Program-made: the position numbers and the translations under genes
NCBI GenBank assembly: GCA_030037695.1
Contig: JASHQF010000129.1
Location: forward strand, 1-16,413
Length of the DNA: 16,413 nucleotides
Reading direction: 5' to 3'
Origin: Thermoplasmata archaeon
GTDB taxonomy: Archaea > Thermoplasmatota > Thermoplasmata > Lutacidiplasmatales > UBA184
In this document: positions 1 through 5,995 of the stretch, one piece after another
Numbering within the stretch: the first letter of the stretch is position 1
How the letters are laid out: every line of letters begins with the position of its first letter
Notes under the pieces: model-generated
The model's database searches: none
What the model saw: the letters and a program-made list of their open reading frames with translations, nothing else
Told to the model about the DNA's origin: nothing

Positions 1-105
1 GTCGTCCGAGGCGCCGCGCGCGTACTCCACGTCCGCGCCGACGAACCGGAGGTACCGGGCGAGTCGCACGAGCATCTCGTCCGCGATCCATCGGGCCTTC
101 GTCAT
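1..105 (-). CDS. Mut7-C RNase-domain protein, N-terminal fragment (runs off the left edge)
   Basis: Only the first 35 codons are inside the window. The ATG lies at 105-103 and the reading frame stays open to base 1. The start reads MTKARWIADEM, followed by LVRLARYLRFVGADVEYARG and then SDD. This matches the beginning of the Mut7-C RNase domain (DUF82, PIN-like fold), which typically reads F-x-x-D-x-M-L-G-x-L-A-R-x-L-R-x-x-G-x-D. The Asp/Glu pair at residues 9-10 corresponds to the acidic residues expected at the nuclease site. Archaeal family members are usually stand-alone proteins of about 150 residues, sometimes with zinc-binding cysteines at the C-terminus, which cannot be checked here. 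The gene diverges from glmM across a 71-bp gap. The family call is from motif recognition; the substrate is unknown. Confidence 0.8.
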   Translation of the reverse strand, partial: MTKARWIADEMLVRLARYLRFVGADVEYARGASDD

Positions 106-136
106 CGATCCGTGCGGGGCTCCCCGAGGAACGGCG

Positions 137-150
137 AATCTATCTATCTA
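137..150. promoter_or_regulatory. AT-rich TATA-like patch shared by divergent Mut7-C and glmM genes
   Basis: The 71-bp gap between the two divergent start codons is GC-rich except for AATCTATCTATCTA. Its centre is about 33 bp before the GTG of glmM and about 39 bp before the ATG of the Mut7-C gene. An archaeal TATA box sits about 26-28 bp before the transcription start, so either gene could use it with a leader of roughly 5-12 bases. No Shine-Dalgarno sequence is visible before either start. Whether one or two promoters are present is an inference. Confidence 0.5.
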
Positions 151-176
151 CGAGCCCGTCGTGCGGCGGGGTCGCC

Positions 177-1583
177 GTGCGCCTGTTCGGGACCAACGGC
201 ATCCGCGAGGTCGTCGGGGAGAAGCTCACCGCGGAGTTCGTGGCCTCCGTCGCCGCCGCCATCGCGACGGTCGTCCCGCCGCCGGGGCCGATCGCGGTCG
301 GCTGGGACGGTCGGACCTCGAGCCCGGCGTTCTCCCGGATCGTCGGTGCCACCCTCGCGCTCGCGGGCCACCGTGTGATCGAGCTCGGCCTCCTGCCGAC
401 GCCCGCGATCCAGTACAACGTCCCGCGGGTCGGGGCCCAGCTCGCGGTGATCGTCACGGCCTCGCACAATCCCCCCGAGTTCAACGGCCTCAAGTGCATC
501 GGCGCGGACGGGCTCGAGGTCCCTCGCGAGGTCGAGGAAGCGATCGAGGCCGGGGTCGAGCGCAAGACCGGCCGGCCCGCACCGTACGCGTCGGTCGGCG
601 AGGTCATTCCCGAGGCGGACGGGGCGGAACGCTACCTGGCCGGTCTCCTCGGCCAGGTCGACGTCCCGGCGATCCGGGCACGCCACTTCACGATCGCCCT
701 TGACTGCGGGAACGGCGCCTCGGCGGTGACCTCGCCGGCGCTCCTCCGACGCCTCGGATGCCGCGTCGTGGCGCTCAACGCGCAGATCGACGGGACGTTC
801 CCCGGCCGGACCTCCGAACCGACCGAGGAGTCGATCGTCGATCTCCGCAAGCTCGTCCCGGCCGTCGGCGCGGACCTCGGCGTCGCCCACGACGGCGACG
901 CCGATCGCGCCGTCTATGTCGACGCGACCGGGGCGTTCGTCCCGGGCGAGGCGCTGCTCGCCTGGCACGCCGCCGAGGCGGTCGGTCGCGCCGGCGGCGG
1001 CGTGGTCGTCGTCCCGGTCTCGGCGTCCCAGGCGGTCGAGGATGTCGTCCTGGCGCGGGGCGGCTCGGTCGTCTACACCCGGGTCGGCTCCCCGTCGATC
1101 ACGCGGGCGATGCGGGACGGGGCCGCGGTCCTGGGCGGGGAGGACAACGGGGGACTCGCCTTCCCGCGCTTCCAGCTCGCGCGGGACGGCGCGATGTCGC
1201 TGGCGGCGACCCTCGATCTCCTCGCCCAGAGCCCCTCGACGCTCCGGGACCTTGTCGGCAAGATCCCGCGGTACGCCCTCGAACGGAGGAAGGTCCCCTG
1301 TCCGGTCGAGCTCCGGTCCCCGGTCGCCGAGCAGCTCGTCACGTCGCTCCCCCGTGCGGGAGAGAAGGTCGTGACGCTCGACGGCCTCAAGCTGTATCGG
1401 CGGGGGGGCTGGATCCTCCTCCGGCCCTCGGGGACGGAGGCGATCTACCGCGTCGTGGCGGAGGCGAAGGACCGCCCGACCGCGCTCGCGCTCGCGAACG
1501 AGGGGGTTGCCGCCGTGGAAGCGTCGGTCCACGAGCTCGGCGCGAAACGCCCGGCGACCTCGGGCCGGACCCGACGCCGTTGA
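177..1583 (+). CDS. glmM: Archaeal phosphoglucosamine mutase (alpha-D-phosphohexomutase family)
   Basis: This 468-residue enzyme should interconvert glucosamine-6-phosphate and glucosamine-1-phosphate on the route to UDP-GlcNAc in the cytoplasm. The four diagnostic phosphohexomutase loops are present in order. The catalytic phosphoserine loop TASHNPP is at 94-100, with Ser96 as the phosphoryl carrier. The metal-binding loop DGDADR is at 239-244. The sugar-binding loop GEDNGG is at 321-326. The phosphate-binding loop RPSGTE is at 416-421. LDCGNGA at 175-181 is also typical. The GTG at 177 is chosen because it gives the expected first residues MRLFGTNGIR and no better start lies upstream. The length is normal for archaeal GlmM. 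Related phosphomannomutases share these loops, so the sugar preference is not proven, but GEDNGG and the N-terminus fit the archaeal GlmM group. The TGA abuts the opposing stop of the next gene with no gap. Confidence 0.9.
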   Translation: MRLFGTNGIREVVGEKLTAEFVASVAAAIATVVPPPGPIAVGWDGRTSSPAFSRIVGATLALAGHRVIELGLLPTPAIQYNVPRVGAQLAVIVTASHNPPEFNGLKCIGADGLEVPREVEEAIEAGVERKTGRPAPYASVGEVIPEADGAERYLAGLLGQVDVPAIRARHFTIALDCGNGASAVTSPALLRRLGCRVVALNAQIDGTFPGRTSEPTEESIVDLRKLVPAVGADLGVAHDGDADRAVYVDATGAFVPGEALLAWHAAEAVGRAGGGVVVVPVSASQAVEDVVLARGGSVVYTRVGSPSITRAMRDGAAVLGGEDNGGLAFPRFQLARDGAMSLAATLDLLAQSPSTLRDLVGKIPRYALERRKVPCPVELRSPVAEQLVTSLPRAGEKVVTLDGLKLYRRGGWILLRPSGTEAIYRVVAEAKDRPTALALANEGVAAVEASVHELGAKRPATSGRTRRR

Positions 1584-1994
1584 TCACCGGACGAACGGTC
1601 CGAGCACGACGAGCCCGAGGATCACGAGCACCAGCACGGTGAGCGTGATCGCGGCGAGGACCCGCTCTCCCGCGCGGCGGAAGTAGAGGAACCCGCTCAG
1701 GACCCGCGCGGCCGGGGTCGCGATCAACACCAGAATCCCGAGCGTGAGGAACGCCTCGGGGCGGCCCGATCCGAGGGCGGCGCCGAACGCATCGAGGCCC
1801 AGCAGCGCCGGTAGGGGGTTGCTCCCCAGGGCCTCGCCGAACGTGGTCCGAGGGTGGACGGCAAGGTAGACGACGAGCGCCCCCAGCATCAACGCGAGCG
1901 CCGCCGCGAGCCCGGTGCGCAGGACGGTCGCGATCTGGCGGTACTCGGCCTCCGGGATCCCGCCCGCCGTCGGAGGGGTGAGCTTCGCGGTCAT
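1584..1994 (-). CDS. DUF1634 membrane protein, partner of TauE/SafE-type transporter
   Basis: This 136-residue protein has three predicted membrane helices at about 25-46, 82-103 and 112-132. Length, topology and position match DUF1634, a family of unknown function that commonly lies directly after a TauE/SafE-type permease gene. Its ATG overlaps the end of that permease by 4 bases (ATGA), so the two are almost certainly translated from one mRNA. It may be an accessory subunit or a stability factor of the transporter (inference). Its stop codon directly abuts the glmM stop on the other strand, giving the palindrome TGATCA at 1581-1586, which leaves no intergenic terminator. Confidence 0.8.
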   Translation of the reverse strand: MTAKLTPPTAGGIPEAEYRQIATVLRTGLAAALALMLGALVVYLAVHPRTTFGEALGSNPLPALLGLDAFGAALGSGRPEAFLTLGILVLIATPAARVLSGFLYFRRAGERVLAAITLTVLVLVILGLVVLGPFVR

Positions 1995-2845
1995 GCGAGG
2001 CCGAGCCCCCGGAGGATCACTTCGAGGGCGAGCGCGCCGACGACCGGCAGGAACAGCAGCCGGACCGTCTGGTTGCGGAGCCCGGGGAGCAGCGTGCTGC
2101 CGAGATAGGCCCCGAGCGCGGTACCGAGCGCGGCGGGCGCGCCGAGGTACGGGTTGATGTACCCCGCGGCCAGGAGCACCCCCGCCCCGGCGGCCGCCGT
2201 GATGCCGATCATGAGGTTGCTGGTCGCGGTCGCGACCTTCATCGGGAGTCCAAGGAACCGCTCGAGCGCGTGGACCTTGAACACGCCGCCCCCGATCCCG
2301 AACATCCCGGAGACGAGCCCGGCGGCGAACGCGACGCCGAGCGCGCCGCCGGTCCGGTGCGCGGCGTACGGGACGGTCCGTCCCTCGGCCTCGTCGTAGT
2401 ACGCCCCCTCCAGCCTGAGCGCGCGCGCGACCCGATCGGGGCCCTCGGTCGCCGGGCGCGCGGCTCGGAGGGCGAGGACGGTCCCGGCCAGGATCGCCAG
2501 GAGGACCGCCCCGAGGGCGATCAGGAGGTCGTCGTTCAGGCTCCGACGGACGAGGAAGACCGTCGCCGTGGCGCCGACGAGGGCCCCCGGCACCGTCGCG
2601 ATCTCGAGGAACATCCCGATCCTCAGGTCGCTCAGGCGGTCCCGCACGTACGCCGCGCCGGTCGTCGAGGAGGTGGCGAGGACGGTGAGGAGGCCCGTCC
2701 CGGCGGCGACCGGGAACGGCACGTTGAACGCGACCGCGAGCACCGGGATGACGACGACCGCGCCGCCGAGGCCGGTGAGCGAGCCTACGACGCCCGCGAC
2801 GATGCCGGTGAGCGCGAGGAGCAGGACGAACTCCAGGAGCTCCAC
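1991..2845 (-). CDS. TauE/SafE-family (TSUP) membrane transporter
   Basis: This 284-residue polytopic membrane protein belongs to the sulfite exporter TauE/SafE family, which moves sulfur-containing or other organic anions across the cytoplasmic membrane. It has the two-half pseudo-repeat of the family. The first half carries GSLTGLGGA at 21-29 with a VRDRLSD segment at 68-73. The second half carries GMFGIGGGV at 180-188 followed by KVATATSNLMIG at 203-214. The half-repeats are joined by a polar loop at about 130-165. The GTG at 2845-2843 is used as the start because it gives a full-length first helix. No Shine-Dalgarno motif precedes it. It forms a two-gene unit with the overlapping DUF1634 gene. 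The substrate cannot be read from the sequence. Confidence 0.88.
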   Translation of the reverse strand: MELLEFVLLLALTGIVAGVVGSLTGLGGAVVVIPVLAVAFNVPFPVAAGTGLLTVLATSSTTGAAYVRDRLSDLRIGMFLEIATVPGALVGATATVFLVRRSLNDDLLIALGAVLLAILAGTVLALRAARPATEGPDRVARALRLEGAYYDEAEGRTVPYAAHRTGGALGVAFAAGLVSGMFGIGGGVFKVHALERFLGLPMKVATATSNLMIGITAAAGAGVLLAAGYINPYLGAPAALGTALGAYLGSTLLPGLRNQTVRLLFLPVVGALALEVILRGLGLA

Positions 2846-2868
2846 GGCCGCGGGTAGGGTCGAGGGGG

Positions 2869-2873
2869 AAAAA
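2869..2873 (-). terminator. Short T-tract in the gap between the secreted protein gene and the transporter gene
   Basis: Read on the minus strand, the 60-bp gap contains CCTTTTTCCCCC, a T5 run in an otherwise GC-rich region. Archaeal RNA polymerase can terminate at T-runs alone, so this may end the 2906-3361 transcript. It is also about 25 bp before the GTG of the transporter gene and could be part of a weak promoter instead. Confidence 0.3.
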
Positions 2874-2905
2874 GGCTCGGGGGCGGAGCCTGACCGCCGG
2901 GCCGC

Positions 2906-3361
2906 CTACAGGATCGGCGCCGCGTAGTGGAGCGCGCCCGAGATCGAGAGGGTGGCCGCGTGGGGGTCGAGGATCCCGAACTCGTAGGCCGTCCCGGCCG
3001 TGACCCCGAGGTTGAGCGACCCCGTCGCGTTGAACGTCGAGTAGAACGGCGCGTGGCCGACCTCCCGGATCGTGAACGTGGCGGAGGTGTCGCTCGCCTT
3101 CCAGGAGAAGACGTAGGTGCCGGTGTGCGCGAACGAGGCGTTCGTCCGGTACGTCGTCGTGTTGCTGCCCGGGGTGTGCGTCGTGAACGCGAGCGAGCTC
3201 GACTGGGCGATCGGCACGAAGGCGAAGGCGACGAGCCCCGCGCCCGCCAGGGCGACCGCGATCGCGATCGGCAGGATCCGGCCCCGGGGCCTCGGGGGGG
3301 GTTCGTCCGGCTCGCTCGCTCGGGCTCGCCGAGCGTTCCCGTCCCGGGCTGGCGGGGCCAC
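2906..3361 (-). CDS. Small membrane-anchored extracytoplasmic protein, function unknown
   Basis: This 151-residue protein is not recognised as a named family. Residues 1-28 are rich in Arg and Pro (cytoplasmic, positive-inside). One membrane helix spans about 29-50. Residues 51-151 form a cysteine-free, Ser/Thr/Asn-rich outer domain with N-glycosylation sequons NTT, NAS and NAT at about 67, 74 and 111. The pattern, with YVFSWKASDTSATFTI at about 83-98, looks like a single beta-sandwich. The start is a GTG at 3361, and there is no in-frame ATG as an alternative. It lies 60 bp upstream of the TauE-like gene on the same strand, separated by a T-tract. Small single-helix beta-domain proteins of this kind are often seen in Thermoplasmata genomes (general impression, not a search result). 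Confidence 0.7.
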   Translation of the reverse strand: MAPPARDGNARRARASEPDEPPPRPRGRILPIAIAVALAGAGLVAFAFVPIAQSSSLAFTTHTPGSNTTTYRTNASFAHTGTYVFSWKASDTSATFTIREVGHAPFYSTFNATGSLNLGVTAGTAYEFGILDPHAATLSISGALHYAAPIL

Positions 3362-3495
3362 GGCGATCGAGCGGGCCGACTCACTTCATCCTTGCGGGCG
3401 GGTCGTTCGCGGTCGAACGGCCCCCGGGGAAAGGCTACCCGACCCGCGACGCGGCACCGTGGACGGACCTGGGCGGCCGCCGATCGTACGCCGGA

Positions 3496-3504
3496 GTGAA
3501 CTAG
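3496..3504 (+). promoter_or_regulatory. Weak TATA-like element before the Dph6-like gene
   Basis: GTGAACTAG is the least GC-rich stretch in the 165-bp divergent gap and is centred about 27 bp before the ATG at 3527. That spacing suits a leaderless archaeal transcript. There is no Shine-Dalgarno motif before the ATG. The match to a TATA consensus is poor, so this is tentative. Confidence 0.25.
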
Positions 3505-3526
3505 GTCCCCGGACCTGCGGCCCGGG

Positions 3527-4210
3527 ATGGCCCCGGCTGCGCAAGGGAGCCCGAAGGCGATCCTGTCCTGGAGCAGCGGCAAGGATTCCGCCTATGCCCT
3601 CCACGAGCTCCGTCGCTCTGGCGCGTGCGAGGTCGTGGGCCTCCTTACGACCGTCTCCGCCGCGTTCGACCGAGTTTCGATGCACGGCGTCCGCGAGGAG
3701 CTCCTCGACCGACAGGCCGAGGCGGTCGGCCTGCCGCTAAAGAAAGTGAGGATCCCGTACCCCTGTCCGAACCGGGTCTACGAGGACGCGATGCGCGCGG
3801 CGCTGGAGGAGGCGAGACGCCAGGGCGTGACCCACGTCGCCTTCGGCGACCTTTTCCTCGAGGACATCCGGGCCTACCGCGAAGCGCGCCTTGCGGAGGC
3901 GGGATTCCAGCCCGTCTTTCCCCTCTGGGGGCGAGAGACGGCGGGTCTGGCGCGAGAGATGGTCCACGCCGGCGTTCGGGCGCGCCTCTGTTGCGTCGAT
4001 CCGAGGAAGCTCGGGCGGGAGTTCGCGGGTCGCGAGCTGACCGCCGAGCTCCTCGCCGAGCTGCCCGCCGGGGTCGACCCGTGCGGCGAGCGCGGCGAGT
4101 TCCACACGTTCGTGAGCGACGCCCCCGGGTTCCGCCGGCCCGTCCCGGTGACGGTCGGGGAGACGGTGGAGCGCGACGGGTTCGTCTTCACCGACCTCCG
4201 CCCCGCGTAG
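3527..4210 (+). CDS. Dph6/DUF71-family ATP pyrophosphatase (adenine nucleotide alpha-hydrolase fold)
   Basis: This 227-residue protein belongs to the family that includes diphthine-ammonia ligase, the last enzyme of diphthamide synthesis on elongation factor 2. The ATP PP-loop SSGKDS is at 16-21. The conserved central segment FGDLFLEDIRAYRE is at 106-119, followed by FPLWG at 131-135. The family C-terminal signature CGERGEFHTFV is at 186-196. The length fits the family. The SWSSGKDS loop and the LWG segment resemble the paralogous group in bacteria usually annotated only as adenine nucleotide alpha hydrolase. The protein may therefore be a non-Dph6 paralogue or a transferred gene, and the symbol is left blank. 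It is transcribed alone, convergent with the DUF169 gene, with 30 bp between the stops. Confidence 0.82.
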   Translation: MAPAAQGSPKAILSWSSGKDSAYALHELRRSGACEVVGLLTTVSAAFDRVSMHGVREELLDRQAEAVGLPLKKVRIPYPCPNRVYEDAMRAALEEARRQGVTHVAFGDLFLEDIRAYREARLAEAGFQPVFPLWGRETAGLAREMVHAGVRARLCCVDPRKLGREFAGRELTAELLAELPAGVDPCGERGEFHTFVSDAPGFRRPVPVTVGETVERDGFVFTDLRPA

Positions 4211-4240
4211 GCCCACGGAGGGCCGCACCGCTGGGACCGA

Positions 4241-4972
4241 CTAGGCGGGCCGCGGCCGGTGGGCGTTGGGCGCTTTGCGCTTGCGCCCCTCGTCCTCCGC
4301 CGCCACGGCGACGTTCGCCTTCACGATCCGATCGAGCTTCTTCGCGAACTGGGCGAGACGGTCCCCGCGTACCCCGACGATCATCCCGGACGGGGCGAGG
4401 TCCGTGTAGATCCGCGAGCCCGTACACCCGAGCGACGCCGCGACGGGCACGCCGCCGTTCAGGATCGGCAGGATCGCGCACATCGGCCGGCCGTTGAACG
4501 GCACCGGAGCGGCGTCCGGCCCCGAGCCCCCCGCCTCCACTGCGAGCATGGCGGAGCGCGGGTTGAGGAACAGGAGGACCCCCGTCGGGGGGACGGGGAG
4601 CGAGCCGAGCGGGCCGTAGGCGACGTAGGCGGGGGCTTTGTCGTTGTGCGGGACCTTCGCCTCCTCGCCGGGGTTCAGGTACCCCTCCTTCTGCATCATT
4701 CCGATCGTCGACATCAGGCGGCCCCCGAGCTCTCCTTTCGGGGGGATCCCGAGGACGAACGCCCCGATCTCGCAATCCTCGTGCTTGGGGAGCCCCGCGT
4801 AGAACGGCCGGTCGGCGCCGAGGGCGAAGAACGTGCACACGGACGGCACGCCTCCGGGATGCTCCGGGATCCCCTGCGGCGGCGCCTCGAGGTAGGAGAC
4901 CTGGACCGGCGGACGGTCGAGTTCGAGTTGGCGGCTCAGCTGGTCGGCGATCGACTTGAGCTCGTTGGCCAT
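4241..4972 (-). CDS. DUF169 family protein
   Basis: This 243-residue cytoplasmic protein resembles DUF169, a widespread family of unknown biochemical function that is common in archaea and anaerobes. Family-like features are RPPVQVSYLE near the N-terminus (20-29), four cysteines at 46, 67, 165 and 183 (contexts SVCTFF, HEDCEIGAF, RPMCAIL and LGCTGSR), and NPRSAMLAVEAGG at 137-149. The basic C-terminal tail (about 229-243) looks disordered. The ATG at 4972 is preferred. The frame stays open upstream to 5221, but the extra 83 residues are low-complexity, overlap the divergent neighbour and do not look like the family. A GAGGG element lies a few bases before this ATG. The clustered cysteines suggest a metal or redox cofactor (inference). 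Confidence 0.8.
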   Translation of the reverse strand: MANELKSIADQLSRQLELDRPPVQVSYLEAPPQGIPEHPGGVPSVCTFFALGADRPFYAGLPKHEDCEIGAFVLGIPPKGELGGRLMSTIGMMQKEGYLNPGEEAKVPHNDKAPAYVAYGPLGSLPVPPTGVLLFLNPRSAMLAVEAGGSGPDAAPVPFNGRPMCAILPILNGGVPVAASLGCTGSRIYTDLAPSGMIVGVRGDRLAQFAKKLDRIVKANVAVAAEDEGRKRKAPNAHRPRPA

Positions 4973-5080
4973 CGGACCCTCGCACGAGGCGAGTCCCGCC
5001 CCCTCTTGATGGTTCCCCCGCGGGACCGCACGAGCCAGCCACGGTCCCGCCCGACGGCGCGGTGCCGAAGGCGGGGGGAG

Positions 5081-5090
5081 GAGTAAAGAG
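5081..5090 (+). promoter_or_regulatory. Candidate promoter element before the zinc-ribbon gene
   Basis: GAGTAAAGAG is the only A-rich stretch in the 148-bp divergent gap between the DUF169 and zinc-ribbon genes. It lies about 35 bp before the ATG at 5121 and directly follows a purine-rich GGGGGGAG run that could act as a TFB recognition element. The match is weak. Confidence 0.25.
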
Positions 5091-5120
5091 GGGGCCCCGA
5101 CCCTTGGACGGCCGAAACCG

Positions 5121-5864
5121 ATGACGACGTCGTGTCCCAGCTGCGGCACCACCGCAGCCGCCAAGGTCCAGGAGGCGCGGGTCCTCCAGGGCACCTGCAC
5201 CGCGTGCGGATGCTCCTTCACGATCGTGCACGAGCCCGCAGGGACGCACCCCTCCGAGGCGGGCGCGGGTTCGGCCGAAGCCCCTGCGGACGGTGCCGAA
5301 GCCGTGACGACGTTCCCGGCTCAGGCGTTCGCGGGCCCCGGACCCCGCTGCTCCGCCTGCGGGAGTCCGCTCACGGTCCGGGCTGCGACCAGCACGTCGC
5401 TCGACCTCGCCTGCACCGTCTGCAGCACCTCCACGACCTACGTGGCCGCCATGCCGGAGCTTCCGCACCGCTCCAGCTTCCGGAACGGGGGGGGTCGCGG
5501 GCCGCGCGGTGGGCTGCCGCGGGACGGTCCCCCGCGAGCTCGTCCGTGCCGGGAGTGCGGGGGCGAGCTGAGGTTCTCGGCGCAGCCGGACGGCACCGTC
5601 GCCGGAGAATGCGCCCAGTGCGGCAACCGATTCACGCTCCCGCCTCGGCGTACGTACGGCCGGGACGATGACGCACGGCCCGCGGGGCCCCGCCGCAACT
5701 TCCGCGGAGGGTTCCGCGGCGGCTCGGGCGGGTTCCCCCGTGCCGGGCCCGGCCGGCCGCGGGCGTTCCGCGTCGCCTACCGGCGCGCCCCCCGCGAGCG
5801 CGACGACGACGACGAAGAGGAGCGCGGACCGAGCCGCCGTCGCCGCAGTTCCCCGCGGCGCTAG
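5121..5864 (+). CDS. Triple zinc-ribbon protein with RG-rich, charged C-terminal tail
   Basis: This 247-residue soluble protein has three separate four-cysteine zinc ribbons. The pairs are C5/C8 with C26/C29, C77/C80 with C98/C101, and C143/C146 with C164/C167, so the spacing inside each ribbon is nearly constant (17-20 residues between pairs). The linkers are low-complexity: Ala/Glu-rich at about 40-75 and Gly/Arg-rich at about 120-141. Residues about 190-215 form an RG/RGG-type region containing FRGGFRGGSGGF. The end is a short acidic block (DDDDEEE, 228-234) followed by an Arg/Ser-rich tail. Zinc ribbons plus RGG tracts suggest nucleic-acid, most likely RNA, binding (inference). No named family is recognised. 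The ATG at 5121 places the first CPSC right at the N-terminus, as is usual for ribbons. The gene is transcribed alone. Confidence 0.75.
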   Translation: MTTSCPSCGTTAAAKVQEARVLQGTCTACGCSFTIVHEPAGTHPSEAGAGSAEAPADGAEAVTTFPAQAFAGPGPRCSACGSPLTVRAATSTSLDLACTVCSTSTTYVAAMPELPHRSSFRNGGGRGPRGGLPRDGPPRARPCRECGGELRFSAQPDGTVAGECAQCGNRFTLPPRRTYGRDDDARPAGPRRNFRGGFRGGSGGFPRAGPGRPRAFRVAYRRAPRERDDDDEEERGPSRRRRSSPRR

Positions 5865-5872
5865 ACCTCCTT

Positions 5873-5886
5873 CCCCCGTGGGGGGC
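5873..5886 (+). terminator. Short GC hairpin after the zinc-ribbon gene
   Basis: CCCCCGTGGGGGG, 8 bp after the stop at 5864, can fold as a C5/G5 stem with a very tight loop. It has no T-tract, so a role in 3'-end formation is only possible. The remaining sequence to 5995 shows no gene. Confidence 0.2.
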
Positions 5887-5995
5887 GATCCTCACCGGGT
5901 CGGCCCGCGACCGCCCGACGTGGCTCGGGGCAGCTGCCGCGGCGGCGTGGGCTCGGTGCCTCCCGTGCGACGACGGGATCGAACGCGACTCGGCG

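Noticed and set aside
4973..5221. N-terminal extension of the DUF169 frame up to 5221
   Set aside because: The 83 extra residues are low-complexity, would overlap the divergent zinc-ribbon gene, and the family start fits MANELKSIAD at 4972.
4188..5468. Long minus-strand frame over the DUF169 gene
   Set aside because: It is Arg/Gly-rich and domain-free, while the frame ending at 4241 carries the DUF169-like sequence.
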